Numbered from the stretch's first letter, positions 17,645-26,221 are shown. The stretch is DNA of 64,000 nucleotides from Rhodococcus jostii RHA1 (GCF_000014565.1 NC_008268.1:2418001-2482000), one strand, 5' to 3'. Program-made: numbers and translations. Notes: generated from the letters alone by a model not told the origin.

Positions 17645-18815
17645 GACTACTGCCTACCACCCGGGCCCGCACCTCACCGAAGCCGATGCGGATGCCGTTC
17701 GGGCCCGGTGCGGTGGCGGAGATGGCGATCTCGTCGCCGTCCTCGAGGAACGTGCGCTTCTCGTCCCCCACGACAACGGGTTCCTGTCCACCCCAGGTCA
17801 ACTCGATGAACGCACCGCGCTGATCCTTCTCCGGTCCGGAAATGGTGCCCGACGCGAACAGGTCGCCCGTGCTGGCGGCGGCGCCGTTGACCGTGGTGTG
17901 CGCGAGCATCTGCGCCGGCGACCAGTACATCTGCGCGTACGGCGGACGCGACACGACGTGTCCGTTCCACTCGACGGCCAGGTCGATGTCGAGGCCCCAC
18001 TTCTCCTCGCCGCGCAGGTACGGCAACGGCTGCGGATCCTGCGCCGGGGTGTCGATGCGGGCCGCCTCGAGCGCGTCGAGGGGAACCACCCACGGCGAGA
18101 TGGACGTCGCGAAGCTCTTCCCGAGGAACGGACCGAGCGGCACGTACTCCCAGGCCTGGATGTCGCGGGCGGACCAGTCGTTCACGACGACCGCACCGAA
18201 CACGTGCTCCGCGAACTGATCCGGGGTGATGGTCTCCCCCAGCTTCGTCGGGACGCCGACGAGGAAGCCCATCTCGGCCTCGATGTCGAGGCGGCGGGAC
18301 GGCCCGAAGTCGGGGGCGTCCTGGTCCGGGGTCTTGCGCTGCCCGCAGGGCCGGATCACGTCGGTGCCCGACACGATGACGGTGCTCGACCGACCGTGGT
18401 ATCCGACCGGCAGGTGCTTCCAGTTGGGCATCAGCGGCTCGGAGTCGGGGCGGAACAGTCGTCCGAGGTTGGTGGCGTGATTCTCGGAGGCGTAGAAGTC
18501 GACGTAGTCGGCGACGGCCACCGGCAAATGCATCGTGACGTCGTCGACCGCGAACACCGCGGTGTCGGCGACATCGCCCTGCACGAGTTCGGTGATCTGC
18601 CTGCGGACCTCGGTCCAGCGGGCCCGGCCCTGCGCCATGAAGGCGTTGAGGGTGGGCTGCGCGAAAACGTCGTCACCCAGTGCGGCGGCGAGATCCACGA
18701 CGGAATCTCCCACCCGCACTCCGACCCGTGGGGCCGAGTCGGCCGTCGAGAACACGCCGTACGGCAGGTTCTCGATTCCGAAGAGGGAATCTGCGGGGAT
18801 GTCGAGGACGGTCAT
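17637..18815 (-). CDS. fahA: Fumarylacetoacetase
   Basis: This 392-aa enzyme hydrolyses fumarylacetoacetate to fumarate and acetoacetate, the last step of tyrosine/homogentisate breakdown. Family motifs include FYASENHATNLGRLFRP, the metal-binding EAEMGFLVGVPT, VVNDWSARDIQAWEY, and GTISGPEKDQRGAFIEL. The length fits the two-domain eukaryote-like FAH. ATG 18815 overlaps the stop of the upstream orphan gene (ATGA), giving tight coupling with hmgA. Confidence 0.93.
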   Translation of the reverse strand: MTVLDIPADSLFGIENLPYGVFSTADSAPRVGVRVGDSVVDLAAALGDDVFAQPTLNAFMAQGRARWTEVRRQITELVQGDVADTAVFAVDDVTMHLPVAVADYVDFYASENHATNLGRLFRPDSEPLMPNWKHLPVGYHGRSSTVIVSGTDVIRPCGQRKTPDQDAPDFGPSRRLDIEAEMGFLVGVPTKLGETITPDQFAEHVFGAVVVNDWSARDIQAWEYVPLGPFLGKSFATSISPWVVPLDALEAARIDTPAQDPQPLPYLRGEEKWGLDIDLAVEWNGHVVSRPPYAQMYWSPAQMLAHTTVNGAAASTGDLFASGTISGPEKDQRGAFIELTWGGQEPVVVGDEKRTFLEDGDEIAISATAPGPNGIRIGFGEVRARVVGSSHD

Positions 18816-19669
18816 GTGTGGGCTCCTTGATCTGCGGAGGCGAGGGCGGAAGACGGCACGAGGTGCAGTGCGACGAGATCTTCCAGGGGTTCGAGGATGC
18901 TGCACGTGCCGAAGGATCGGAAGGCGGTGCGAACGCCGTCGACGACGTCGACCGGGAGGTCGCGCAGTTCGCCGGCGAGCAGTGCGCCGTCACGTTCGGC
19001 GAGGGTGGCGGCGACCTGGTCGACGTCGGCGCCGCCGAGTGCGTGACGGGTAGCGAGCAGCACGTTGAGGAATCCGTGCTGTTCGAATCCCGTGTGCGGA
19101 TCGGTGTTGCGGACGGCGTGGTGCAGCCCGGCCGTGGCCTTGAACGGGACTCCCGACGCGATGACGGCGTGCAGCGCAGCGGCGAGTTCGTCCTCGTCCG
19201 GGTAGGCCTCGGCGACAACGCCACCCGTGCGGAACTTCGCCGCGAACGGGCCACCGGTCAGTGCAGCGAGGAAGTCGGGTCGGCGCTCGCCGCGCGGAAT
19301 CTCCACGAACACGTCCAGGCCGGCGGTCAGCGCCTCGACGGCGTCCATCGCGGCGAAGAACTCCGCGGCCGTCTGGTCTGCGGGCACCGCGATCTCGAGT
19401 GCCACCGCGGTGGCACCGTCGATCTGCGCGAGGCGGTCGAGTGCGGGTTCGAGCGTGGCCGGGCCGCCGGGCAGCGTCAGGCTCAATTCGAGCGCACCGG
19501 GAGTCAATTCGCCCAGTCGGGCGACCGGAAAGACGAAGGGACCGACCAGATCCGCGTACGGCGCCGACCGGTGTCTGGCGTGCGCGGGCAGGGCGTCGGG
19601 CAGGGGCGCGTTTCCGGGTGGGAAGAGGGCGGCGTCGTCGCAGAGGCCGGCGAAGAGAGCGGAGATCAC
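18812..19669 (-). CDS. Unidentified protein between hmgA and fahA
   Basis: This 285-aa soluble protein starts at GTG 19669, overlapping the hmgA stop (GTGA), and ends overlapping the fahA start (ATGA). I do not recognise the family. Notable segments are CDDAALFPPGN near the N-terminus, VFVEIPRGE, FKATAGLHHAVRNTD and EQHGFLNVLLATRHALGG; the alternating strand/helix pattern suggests a TIM-barrel-like fold. There are few cysteines (one near the N-terminus, one in GTCSILEP). Its place between the two genes is where maleylacetoacetate isomerase would be expected, a step otherwise missing here. Confidence 0.75.
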   Translation of the reverse strand: MISALFAGLCDDAALFPPGNAPLPDALPAHARHRSAPYADLVGPFVFPVARLGELTPGALELSLTLPGGPATLEPALDRLAQIDGATAVALEIAVPADQTAAEFFAAMDAVEALTAGLDVFVEIPRGERRPDFLAALTGGPFAAKFRTGGVVAEAYPDEDELAAALHAVIASGVPFKATAGLHHAVRNTDPHTGFEQHGFLNVLLATRHALGGADVDQVAATLAERDGALLAGELRDLPVDVVDGVRTAFRSFGTCSILEPLEDLVALHLVPSSALASADQGAHT

Positions 19670-20865
19670 TGCGTCGGCCCCCGCCCTGCCCACGTCCACG
19701 CGTAGCCCGAGTCCTCGCACGCCACGGCGCCCTCGCCGAGTTCGAGCGGGCGGAACGTGTCGACCATGACGGCGAGCTCGTCGAAGAACTCCGCCCCGAT
19801 GCTGCGTTCGTACGCACCCGGCTGCGGACCGTGCGCATGGCCGCCGGGGTGAATCGAGATCGAACCCTGGCCGATGCCGGACCCCTTGCGCGCCTCGTAG
19901 TCTCCGCCGACGTAGAACATGATCTCGTCGGAGTCGACGTTCGAGTGGTAGTACGGCACCGGAATCGACAGCGGGTGGTAGTCGACCTTGCGGGGCACGA
20001 AGTTGCAGATGACGAAGTTGTTGCCCTCGAACGCTTGATGGGCCGGCGGCGGCTGGTGCACTCGCCCGGTGATGGGTTCGTAGTCGGAGATGTTGAACGT
20101 GTAGGGGTAGAGGCACCCGTCCCAACCCACGACGTCGAAGGGGTGGTGCGGGTACACCATTCGCGTGCCGACGATTCCGTGCGACGTCCGGTGCTTGACG
20201 AGCACCTCCACGTCGGTGCCCTCGACCTGCAGCGTGTCGGACGGCCCGTGCAGGTCGCGCTCGCAGTAGGGTGCGTTCTCGAGCAGCTGACCGAACCGGG
20301 ACAGATAGCGCTTCGGCGGGACGATGTGACTGTTGGCCTCCATCGCATAGGCGCGCAACGGTTCCGGTCCCTGCGGGATCCAACGGTGGGTGGTCGACAT
20401 CGGAATGAGGACGTAGTCGCCCTGTTTCGCCTCGAGCGCGCCGAACACGGTTTCGACGGTGGCGGCACCGGATTCGACGTAGACCATCTCGTCGCCGATC
20501 GCGTTGCGGTACAGCGGCGACTCCTTGGCGGCGACCACGTAGGAGATGCGGACGTCCGCGTTGCCGAGAATCAGCCGGCGTCCGGTGACCACGTCGGTGT
20601 CGGCCCAGACCGTGTCCGGGAACAGGTCGTGCAACTTCAGGTGGCGCGGCTTGAGCGGATGATTGGGAGTCGTGCTCTGGTCGGGCAGCTCCCACACGGT
20701 GGCATCGACGATCGCCGACGGGATGTGGCGGTGGTAGAGCAGTGAGGAGTCGGAGGAGAAGCCCTCTTCTCCCATCAATTCCTCGAAGTAGAGCTGACCG
20801 TTGTCGTCACGGTGCTGGGTGTGCCGCTTGGGCGGGATGTTGCCCACGTGCCGATAGAACGCCAT
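19666..20865 (-). CDS. hmgA: Homogentisate 1,2-dioxygenase
   Basis: This 399-aa enzyme opens the homogentisate ring with O2 to give maleylacetoacetate. Family landmarks are HPFDVVGWDGCLYPYTFNI, the Fe ligands His and Glu in HSNVDSDEIMFY, and the third ligand in HPGGHAHGPQPG. ATG 20865 has AGGGAGG just upstream; an in-frame ATG 14 codons earlier lacks support. It is the first gene of the hmgA-orphan-fahA-hydratase operon, with a candidate MarR operator in front. Confidence 0.95.
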   Translation of the reverse strand: MAFYRHVGNIPPKRHTQHRDDNGQLYFEELMGEEGFSSDSSLLYHRHIPSAIVDATVWELPDQSTTPNHPLKPRHLKLHDLFPDTVWADTDVVTGRRLILGNADVRISYVVAAKESPLYRNAIGDEMVYVESGAATVETVFGALEAKQGDYVLIPMSTTHRWIPQGPEPLRAYAMEANSHIVPPKRYLSRFGQLLENAPYCERDLHGPSDTLQVEGTDVEVLVKHRTSHGIVGTRMVYPHHPFDVVGWDGCLYPYTFNISDYEPITGRVHQPPPAHQAFEGNNFVICNFVPRKVDYHPLSIPVPYYHSNVDSDEIMFYVGGDYEARKGSGIGQGSISIHPGGHAHGPQPGAYERSIGAEFFDELAVMVDTFRPLELGEGAVACEDSGYAWTWAGRGPTQ

Positions 20866-20895
20866 GACCGGCCTCCCTAGAAGTGCGTGTCTTAG

Positions 20896-20913
20896 TAGTA
20901 AACACATTAACTA
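20896..20913. promoter_or_regulatory. Candidate MarR operator before hmgA
   Basis: TAGTAAACACATTAACTA is a TAGT-N10-ACTA inverted repeat 31 bases upstream of hmgA. It shares 12 of 18 bases with the site before the MarR gene (21572-21589), which suggests one regulator for both promoters. Confidence 0.5.
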
Positions 20914-20962
20914 AATTACGGGCGTGATGGCAAGCACAGATTTCGAGGGAGGCACAGCAGGG

Positions 20963-21517
20963 TCAGTTTCGCCCGCGGACGTCGAACTGGCTGCGGTTGG
21001 TGATCAGCTTGTCCAGCAGCATGACGAGAATGCGCTGCTCCGGCTCGGTGAGAACACTCGCCCAGGCATGTTCCCGCTCGTTCTGCTCACGGTAGATCTC
21101 ACCGATCTCGCTCCGGCCCTTCTCGGTGAGCGACAACTGGACGGACCGGCCGTCCCGCTCGTCCGGGGTCCGCTCCATCAGACCACCACTGACCAGCGTC
21201 TTCGTCAGATTCGAGACGGCCGCCCTGCTCATGCCGGTGAGCTTGGCCGCCGTCTTCGACTCGACGGGTCCGGCCAGCCACGTCACGAACATCAGCCGGA
21301 ACGCCGACCACGACAGGCCGCGCGGGCGGTGGATCGACGACTCCAGGTCGTACGTCACCACGTTCGACGCGCGGTTCAACGTCAGGAGGACTTGGGTGGC
21401 GAGTTCGTGCGTCGAGCCGTATTCCGTGCTCAGGCGCCGGTTCGCCAGTTCGATGAACGACCAGAAGTCGAGGCTGTCCGGTACCTCGACGGGCACCGGC
21501 GCTGCGTCATCGGTCAT
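20963..21517 (-). CDS. MarR-family regulator
   Basis: This 184-aa winged-helix protein has the MarR core: SWSAFRLMFVTWLAG, SKTAAKLTGMSRAAVSNLTKTL as recognition helix region, and the wing RDGRSVQLSLTEKG. It is on the same strand just upstream of hmgA, with a 97-base gap. The matched palindromes before both genes suggest autoregulation and control of homogentisate catabolism. The ligand is probably homogentisate or a related aromatic acid, by analogy with HmgR-type regulators. Confidence 0.88.
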   Translation of the reverse strand: MTDDAAPVPVEVPDSLDFWSFIELANRRLSTEYGSTHELATQVLLTLNRASNVVTYDLESSIHRPRGLSWSAFRLMFVTWLAGPVESKTAAKLTGMSRAAVSNLTKTLVSGGLMERTPDERDGRSVQLSLTEKGRSEIGEIYREQNEREHAWASVLTEPEQRILVMLLDKLITNRSQFDVRGRN

Positions 21518-21571
21518 GGGGGAACCCTATCGCGAGCCGGTGGCGGGCCCAGCGCCCACCACTTCCGCTTT

Positions 21572-21589
21572 TAGTATATCTGTGAACTA
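21572..21589. promoter_or_regulatory. Candidate MarR operator before the MarR gene
   Basis: TAGTATATCTGTGAACTA has the same TAGT-N10-ACTA layout as the hmgA-proximal site and lies 55 bases upstream of the MarR start. Confidence 0.45.
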
Positions 21590-21600
21590 TATGCCTTCGG

Positions 21601-21646
21601 CCCGTGAGTACTTGTTAACGCCCGGCGGTTAATAAGTACTCACGGG
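21601..21646. repeat. Palindromic intergenic element, copy 2
   Basis: The arms CCCGTGAGTACTT (21601-21613) and AAGTACTCACGGG (21634-21646) are perfectly paired. Pairing continues through GTTAAC/GGTTAAT (one G-U) to a 19-bp stem with an 8-base loop. It starts four bases past the stop of the membrane spermidine synthase and closely matches the copy at 10989-11032. Confidence 0.85.
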
Positions 21647-21650
21647 CGCG

Positions 21651-23222
21651 TCAGCGCTCGTAGCCCTTCCGCATGTCGTCGACGATACGCGGGCGGTCGA
21701 GGGTGGAGGGCTCGAGTTCGCGGCGGGGACGGTCGCGCGGGAAGATCGCGGACGCGGCGAGGGTCGGCTCGTCGAGGAAGCGCAATTCGGGGACGTCGCG
21801 GGGCAGGCGCAGGGCCGGCGGTTCGGGTCCGCGCCGGGCGAGGACGTATCCCCAATCCCCGAAGCTCGGCACCAGCACGTGGTACGGCGTGACGGCCAGA
21901 CCCGCGGACGCGACCGTCGACGTGGTGCGCCAGTACGCGTCTGGCGTCGAATAGGGGCTTCCCGACTGCACCACCATCAGTCCACCAGGGTTCAGGGCGG
22001 CGGCAGCGAGACCGTAGAACTCGGTGGAGTACAGGCGCCCGAGCGCCGGGGTGTCGGGGTCGGGGAGGTCCACGATGACAGCGTCGAAACCCGAATCGGG
22101 TGCATCGCGTAGCCACCTGAATGCGTCGTCGAGGACGACGTGCACGCGCGGGTCCTGCAACGCCCCCTGATTCAGCCCGGACAGCCGGGTGTTCGCGAGT
22201 TCGATGACCGCCGGATCGAGTTCCACCTGCACGATCTCCTCGACCCCGGGCAGTCGCAGGACCTCTCGGGCGGCGAGGCCGTCGCCCCCGCCGAGGATCA
22301 GCACCCGTTTCGGGTCGTCCGCCATCGCGGGGTACACCAGCGATTCGGTGTACCGATGTTCGTCGATGCTGGAGAACTGGAGGTCGCCGTCGAGGAAGAG
22401 CCGCACGTCTCCCCCGCGCTCGGTGACGACGATCTCCTGGTATTGCGACCTTTCCGCGGCGACCACCGGATCGGTGTAGAGACGTTGCCGCGACGTGGTC
22501 TCGATGCCGTCGGCGCGCACCAGCAGCACCGCGATGCACGCGGCGGCGACCAGCAGCGCCACGACGGCGAACAGGCGGGTGCGCAGACTCAGCTGCCACC
22601 GCAGCAGGATCAGCGCCACCACCGCGGCGGCAACGAGATTGATGATGCCGGTGATGGCGGCGCCGCGGATCATTCCGGCGATCGGCAACAGGACGAACGG
22701 CCAGAGCAGGCCACCGACCAGGGCGCCTGCGTAGTCGGCTGCGTTGAGGTTTGCCAGCACCTTTCCGGTGCTCTCGGCGTCGGTGTCGTTGCGGCCCGAC
22801 TGCAGCAGCGTCATCAGCAGGGGCACCTCGGCGCCCACCAGCACACCGATCAGTGCGGTGGCGAGCACCAGAACGATTGCGCTGGAACCGAAGAACGTGA
22901 ACGTCACGTACAGCGTCACCGCGCTGAACCCGCCGACGAGTCCGAGGACGATCTCGACGACCACGAACGACGCGGCCGCGGTGGAGAGCAGCGGCTTGGC
23001 GGCGAGGGCACCCACTCCGAGTGCGGCCACGAAACCCGCGACGATCAGCGACGTCTGGGTGATCCCGCCGCCGGTCAGACTGACCGACAGTGTCAGCAGG
23101 GCCAGTTCGTAGATCAGCCCGCACGCCGCACAGGCGGCCACCGCGGCGAGCAGGAACGCCCTGGCCCGCCCGCCGAGCGCGCGGGTGGTGGAGGTATTCG
23201 GCTCTGCCGCGGTGGTCGTCAT
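21651..23222 (-). CDS. speE: Membrane-anchored spermidine synthase-like protein
   Basis: The first ~215 of 523 residues form about seven membrane helices; the rest is a polyamine aminopropyltransferase domain. That domain has the nucleotide-binding motif LILGGGDGLAAREVL, the acidic QVELDPAVIELA, and VVLDDAFRWL with the catalytic aspartate region DLPDPD. Classical enzymes move aminopropyl from decarboxylated SAM to putrescine. Fused membrane versions are common in actinobacteria and their real substrate is uncertain. Last gene of a five-gene cluster; DUF350 ends four bases before it starts. Confidence 0.85.
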   Translation of the reverse strand: MTTTAAEPNTSTTRALGGRARAFLLAAVAACAACGLIYELALLTLSVSLTGGGITQTSLIVAGFVAALGVGALAAKPLLSTAAASFVVVEIVLGLVGGFSAVTLYVTFTFFGSSAIVLVLATALIGVLVGAEVPLLMTLLQSGRNDTDAESTGKVLANLNAADYAGALVGGLLWPFVLLPIAGMIRGAAITGIINLVAAAVVALILLRWQLSLRTRLFAVVALLVAAACIAVLLVRADGIETTSRQRLYTDPVVAAERSQYQEIVVTERGGDVRLFLDGDLQFSSIDEHRYTESLVYPAMADDPKRVLILGGGDGLAAREVLRLPGVEEIVQVELDPAVIELANTRLSGLNQGALQDPRVHVVLDDAFRWLRDAPDSGFDAVIVDLPDPDTPALGRLYSTEFYGLAAAALNPGGLMVVQSGSPYSTPDAYWRTTSTVASAGLAVTPYHVLVPSFGDWGYVLARRGPEPPALRLPRDVPELRFLDEPTLAASAIFPRDRPRRELEPSTLDRPRIVDDMRKGYER

Positions 23223-23226
23223 GGGA

Positions 23227-23697
23227 TCAGGTGAGTGCGGCGGCGTTCACGAGGCCGATGGCGAAGAGGCTCGCACCGACCGCCCATGCGGCACCGCACA
23301 TCTGCGGGTTCCCGACCAGGCCGACGAGTTGCCCCGGCAGCAGCAGGTTCATCAGGCGCAGCGCGATGACCTGCAGCAGCACACCGAAGAGGCCGTAGAC
23401 TGCGGAGTCGGCGAGTCCCTGCGCGAATCCGTCGGAGCTGGTGAGGATCGCTGTGACCACGACGACGGCGAGGGCGAGATGGTTCGACGCCAGGAGGATT
23501 GCCGCGTTGGGGTTCTTGTCGATGTACACCTGGTGCCGGAGATTGCCGGGGGTGGCGAGGTCGAGTACCGCGAAGCCGACTCCGAGGACGGCGATGCCGA
23601 TGACGAAGTACGCCAGGGTGCCGAGCATGCCGACGGCGAGCAGTCCGACGTCGACGCTGCCGATTTCCGTTGCTGCCGCCGTGTAGGTGGTATTCAC
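23227..23697 (-). CDS. DUF350 membrane protein
   Basis: This 156-aa protein has four predicted membrane helices in two similar halves: LAVGMLGTLAYFVIGIAVLG with LALAVVVVTAIL, and AVYGLFGVLLQVIALRLMN with WAVGASLFAIGLVNAA. NPNAAILLASNHLALA between helices 1 and 2 is typical of DUF350. The start is GTG 23697 with GGGGAG upstream. Function unknown; it travels with speE-like genes. Confidence 0.82.
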   Translation of the reverse strand: MNTTYTAAATEIGSVDVGLLAVGMLGTLAYFVIGIAVLGVGFAVLDLATPGNLRHQVYIDKNPNAAILLASNHLALAVVVVTAILTSSDGFAQGLADSAVYGLFGVLLQVIALRLMNLLLPGQLVGLVGNPQMCGAAWAVGASLFAIGLVNAAALT

Positions 23698-23725
23698 GCG
23701 CTTCTCCCCAGTCGAGTGTTATCTG

Positions 23726-24139
23726 TCATTTCGCGCTCCCGGATCCGCCGCTGCCGCTGGCGCCGCCTGCCGGCGAGCCGGGGTTGAAACCGGGCCCCAG
23801 ATAGGCGAATCCACCGCTTCGGTAGCGTCCGTCGATGTCTTCGACGCGGACGAGGCTGCCGCCCCCCGGCCCGGCGCTGACCGTCACGATGTCGTCGTCG
23901 TAGCGCAGGTATTCGCTGCCGCCGTCGGCCTTCCGCGCCGCCGGTTCTTCTTCGGCGACGATGTTCGAGACGGTCGTCCCCACGGGGTCGTTCGACGTGT
24001 ACGTCTTCGCGTCGCCTGCGGTGTTCTGCAGGGCGTAGGTGTCGGCGATGTAGTCGCGGACGCCGCCGCCGCACGCGGTCGCGGCCAACACCAGGAGCAG
24101 TATCGGGGCGAGCCGCACGCGCGCACTGAACCGGCTCAC
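23726..24139 (-). CDS. DUF4247 lipoprotein
   Basis: This 137-aa protein starts at GTG 24139, overlapping the DUF2617 stop. It has a signal peptide with lipobox LAATAC (Cys near residue 20), then RDYIADTYALQ, YTSNDPVGTTVSNI and YLRYDDDIVTV, and a C-terminal Gly/Ser tail. It is therefore an envelope lipoprotein of the DUF4247 family, of unknown role. The longer open frame upstream overlaps the DUF2617 gene and is not expected to be translated. Confidence 0.75.
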   Translation of the reverse strand: MSRFSARVRLAPILLLVLAATACGGGVRDYIADTYALQNTAGDAKTYTSNDPVGTTVSNIVAEEEPAARKADGGSEYLRYDDDIVTVSAGPGGGSLVRVEDIDGRYRSGGFAYLGPGFNPGSPAGGASGSGGSGSAK

Positions 24140-24639
24140 GGCTGCCACCTGCTTCGAGTCTTCACGATCACCCCGCCCTTGTCTCCTGGGTACAGATGCC
24201 AGGTCTGCCAGACCCATCCGCCCGAATCTTTCGCCGCCGTGAGCGCGGTCAGCGCGGTGTGGTCGCCGGGGAACGCCCCGCAGATCCACCCGTCCACCTC
24301 GGTGGCCTGGCGCCGCAGCCAGTCCGCGGTCTGCTCGAGGTGGGTGCGGTCGACGGTGTCGGTGGTCGAGTGGAACCGGTACCCGCTCGCGCTGTCGGAC
24401 ACCGGCAGCGGCCTGCCGCCTGCCCGGACCGCGTCGCACGACACCTGTTCGGTGATCCGGCTGCCCGCCGCGGACGCCGTCACCGCGTGCGACGCCCCGA
24501 GAACCGCGAGTGTCACTCGGTCGTCACCGTGGGTGATGGTGAGTTCGGCGAGCGGGCACGGTGTTTCGGCGTTGACGACGAGACCGAGCGCCTCGGCCGT
24601 CACATCGCGCGACTCGATGTCGAGGACGTGCAGTGTCAC
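24136..24639 (-). CDS. DUF2617 family protein
   Basis: This 167-aa soluble protein starts at GTG 24639, overlapping the DUF4178 stop (GTGA). Conserved-looking segments are LGLVVNAETPCPLAELTI, ASHAVTA, YRFHSTTD and WICGAFPGDHTALTAL. Function unknown. Its size and place match the second gene of the speE-linked cluster known from mycobacteria. Confidence 0.75.
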   Translation of the reverse strand: MTLHVLDIESRDVTAEALGLVVNAETPCPLAELTITHGDDRVTLAVLGASHAVTASAAGSRITEQVSCDAVRAGGRPLPVSDSASGYRFHSTTDTVDRTHLEQTADWLRRQATEVDGWICGAFPGDHTALTALTAAKDSGGWVWQTWHLYPGDKGGVIVKTRSRWQP

Positions 24640-25232
24640 TGCGGCGGACCGGAATGGATCACGGTGAGTTCACCGCGCGTGACGGCGCGGCCCGTGGAAA
24701 CCTCCCACGACTGCGTCCGCGCCCAGCGCTCGAACGACAGCAGGCCGGTCTTGTCTGCCGTCGCATAGTCGGCGTAGTCGACGATGCCCTGGGGCGCCGT
24801 CCCGGTGGTGCCTTCCGCGGTGAACGACGCGGTGCCGCGCTCGATCTGCCGGTGCACCCTGTCGTCGAGGATCACGTCACCACCCGGTTCGAGGCCCGTG
24901 CCCTCGCGGCGCATCCACAGCGTCATGTCGAGGTTTCCCTCGTCGTTCTCGACGGTCAGCCATCGCTGACCGGTAGACCCGTCGAGGAGGTGTTCGTGCC
25001 AGATGTATCCCTCTTCGTCGAGGGTGATGGTGCCGCGCACGACGTGATCGATTCCGGCGTACGTGATGATGTCGCCGACTCCGATCTTGTACGGGTCGTA
25101 GACCTCCGGGTAGTCGGCGAGTGGATCGACCCGGGCAGCAGGAGTGGACTTCTTCCCGGCCCGATTCCGCAGGATCAGCACGATGCCCACGATCACGACG
25201 ACGATCAGCAGCAGTAACAGCAGCGTGGTCAA
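24636..25232 (-). CDS. DUF4178 membrane-anchored protein
   Basis: This 198-aa protein has an N-terminal membrane helix (leucine/valine-rich, residues 2-22), a short basic stretch, then a soluble DUF4178 domain. That domain shows KIGVGDIITYAGIDHVVRGTI, YIWHEHLLDG and a second repeat-like strand set. The start is TTG 25232, supported by AGGAGA six bases upstream; no ATG fits. It is the first gene of the five-gene cluster ending in speE. Function unknown. Confidence 0.78.
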   Translation of the reverse strand: MTTLLLLLLIVVVIVGIVLILRNRAGKKSTPAARVDPLADYPEVYDPYKIGVGDIITYAGIDHVVRGTITLDEEGYIWHEHLLDGSTGQRWLTVENDEGNLDMTLWMRREGTGLEPGGDVILDDRVHRQIERGTASFTAEGTTGTAPQGIVDYADYATADKTGLLSFERWARTQSWEVSTGRAVTRGELTVIHSGPPQ

Positions 25233-25347
25233 CAGTCTCTCCTGGTCAGCGGCTCCGGCACGGGAGACCGGCGCCCGGCCCCCACCGCTCAGTCACCTTA
25301 CTGTGCGCCGCGCACCCACACACCTAGCGATTGCAGAGCCTGGTAGC

Positions 25348-25366
25348 AAAGGCTAGCCTAACCGAA
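25348..25366. promoter_or_regulatory. Candidate iron box (IdeR/DtxR site) before isochorismatase
   Basis: AAAGGCTAGCCTAACCGAA matches the actinobacterial iron box TTAGGTTAGSCTAACCTAA at 15 of 19 positions. It is 89 bases before the isochorismatase start in a divergent intergenic region, so iron-bound IdeR would repress the gene. Confidence 0.65.
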
Positions 25367-25455
25367 CGCGCGAGCGGTGGAGCGGAGCGCTGTCGTTCAC
25401 CGAGATTCGCGCGGCATTCGCCCAGACGTCGACAAGACCGACAGTGAGGAACCAT

Positions 25456-26103
25456 ATGGCCATCCCGCCCATTTCGACCTACACGATCCCGGAGATCCAC
25501 GAGGTCCCCGAATCGAAGGTGTCCTGGCGCCTCGACCCCCGGCGTTCCGCACTGCTGGTCCACGACATGCAGAACTACTTCATCGACGCGTACGACGTGC
25601 GTGCGGAGCCGATGTCGACTGCGATGGCGAACATGGTCCGGATCCGCGAACTGTGCTCGGAAGCAGGAATTCCCGTGATCTACACGATGCAGCCGGGCGA
25701 CCAGCACCCGTCGCGTCGCGGCATCCTCGCCGACTTCTGGGGCCCTGGACTGACGTCGGGTCGCGACACCGAGGTGGTCGAGCCGCTCGCTCCCCGCGAG
25801 GGCGACATCCAGGTGACCAAATGGCGGTATTCGGCGTTCCAGCGCACCGACCTCCGGCAGTTGCTCGGCCACCACGGCCGCGACCAGCTGATCGTCACGG
25901 GCGTCTACGCGCACATGGGCTGCATGCTGAGTGCCGCCGAGGCGTTCATGTCGGATGTGCAGCCGTTCCTGGTCTCCGACGCGACTGCGGATTTCAGCCG
26001 TGACGAACACCTCATGGCCCTCACCTACGCGGCGAAGCGCTGCGGTTCGGTGACCACCACGGACGCGCTGGTCTCGGCGCTGTCTCCACTCGAAGTCGGT
26101 TGA
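25456..26103 (+). CDS. Isochorismatase (single domain)
   Basis: This 215-aa protein would hydrolyse isochorismate to pyruvate and 2,3-dihydro-2,3-dihydroxybenzoate, a precursor of catecholate siderophores. Catalytic landmarks of the cysteine-hydrolase fold are D in [11 protein letters not shown] in VTKWRYSAF, and [10 protein letters not shown]. It lacks the C-terminal aryl carrier domain found in EntB/DhbB; a free carrier protein is encoded at 35870. ATG 25456 is chosen for its GAGGA five bases upstream over an in-frame GTG at 25444. Confidence 0.9.
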   Translation: MAIPPISTYTIPEIHEVPESKVSWRLDPRRSALLVHDMQNYFIDAYDVRAEPMSTAMANMVRIRELCSEAGIPVIYTMQPGDQHPSRRGILADFWGPGLTSGRDTEVVEPLAPREGDIQVTKWRYSAFQRTDLRQLLGHHGRDQLIVTGVYAHMGCMLSAAEAFMSDVQPFLVSDATADFSRDEHLMALTYAAKRCGSVTTTDALVSALSPLEVG

Positions 26104-26188
26104 ATCGACCCGAAGACCCCACTCCGGCGCAGCGCTTCGTCCCGAGGCGTGCGTCGGTGTGCGTCGGCAGTCGGATCCCCACAGCTCA

Positions 26189-26207
26189 TGTGGTTAGGCT
26201 AACCTGA
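26189..26207. promoter_or_regulatory. Candidate iron box before the NRPS
   Basis: TGTGGTTAGGCTAACCTGA matches the iron-box consensus at 16 of 19 positions, with a perfect GGTTAGGCTAACC core. It is 67 bases upstream of the NRPS start, so the synthetase should be iron-repressed. Confidence 0.78.
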
Positions 26208-26221
26208 CACGCTGAGTAGCT

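Noticed and set aside
20892..20914. TTAGT-N13-ACTAA as the hmgA operator
   Set aside because: The overlapping TAGT-N10-ACTA reading has the same spacing as the site before the MarR gene, so it was preferred.
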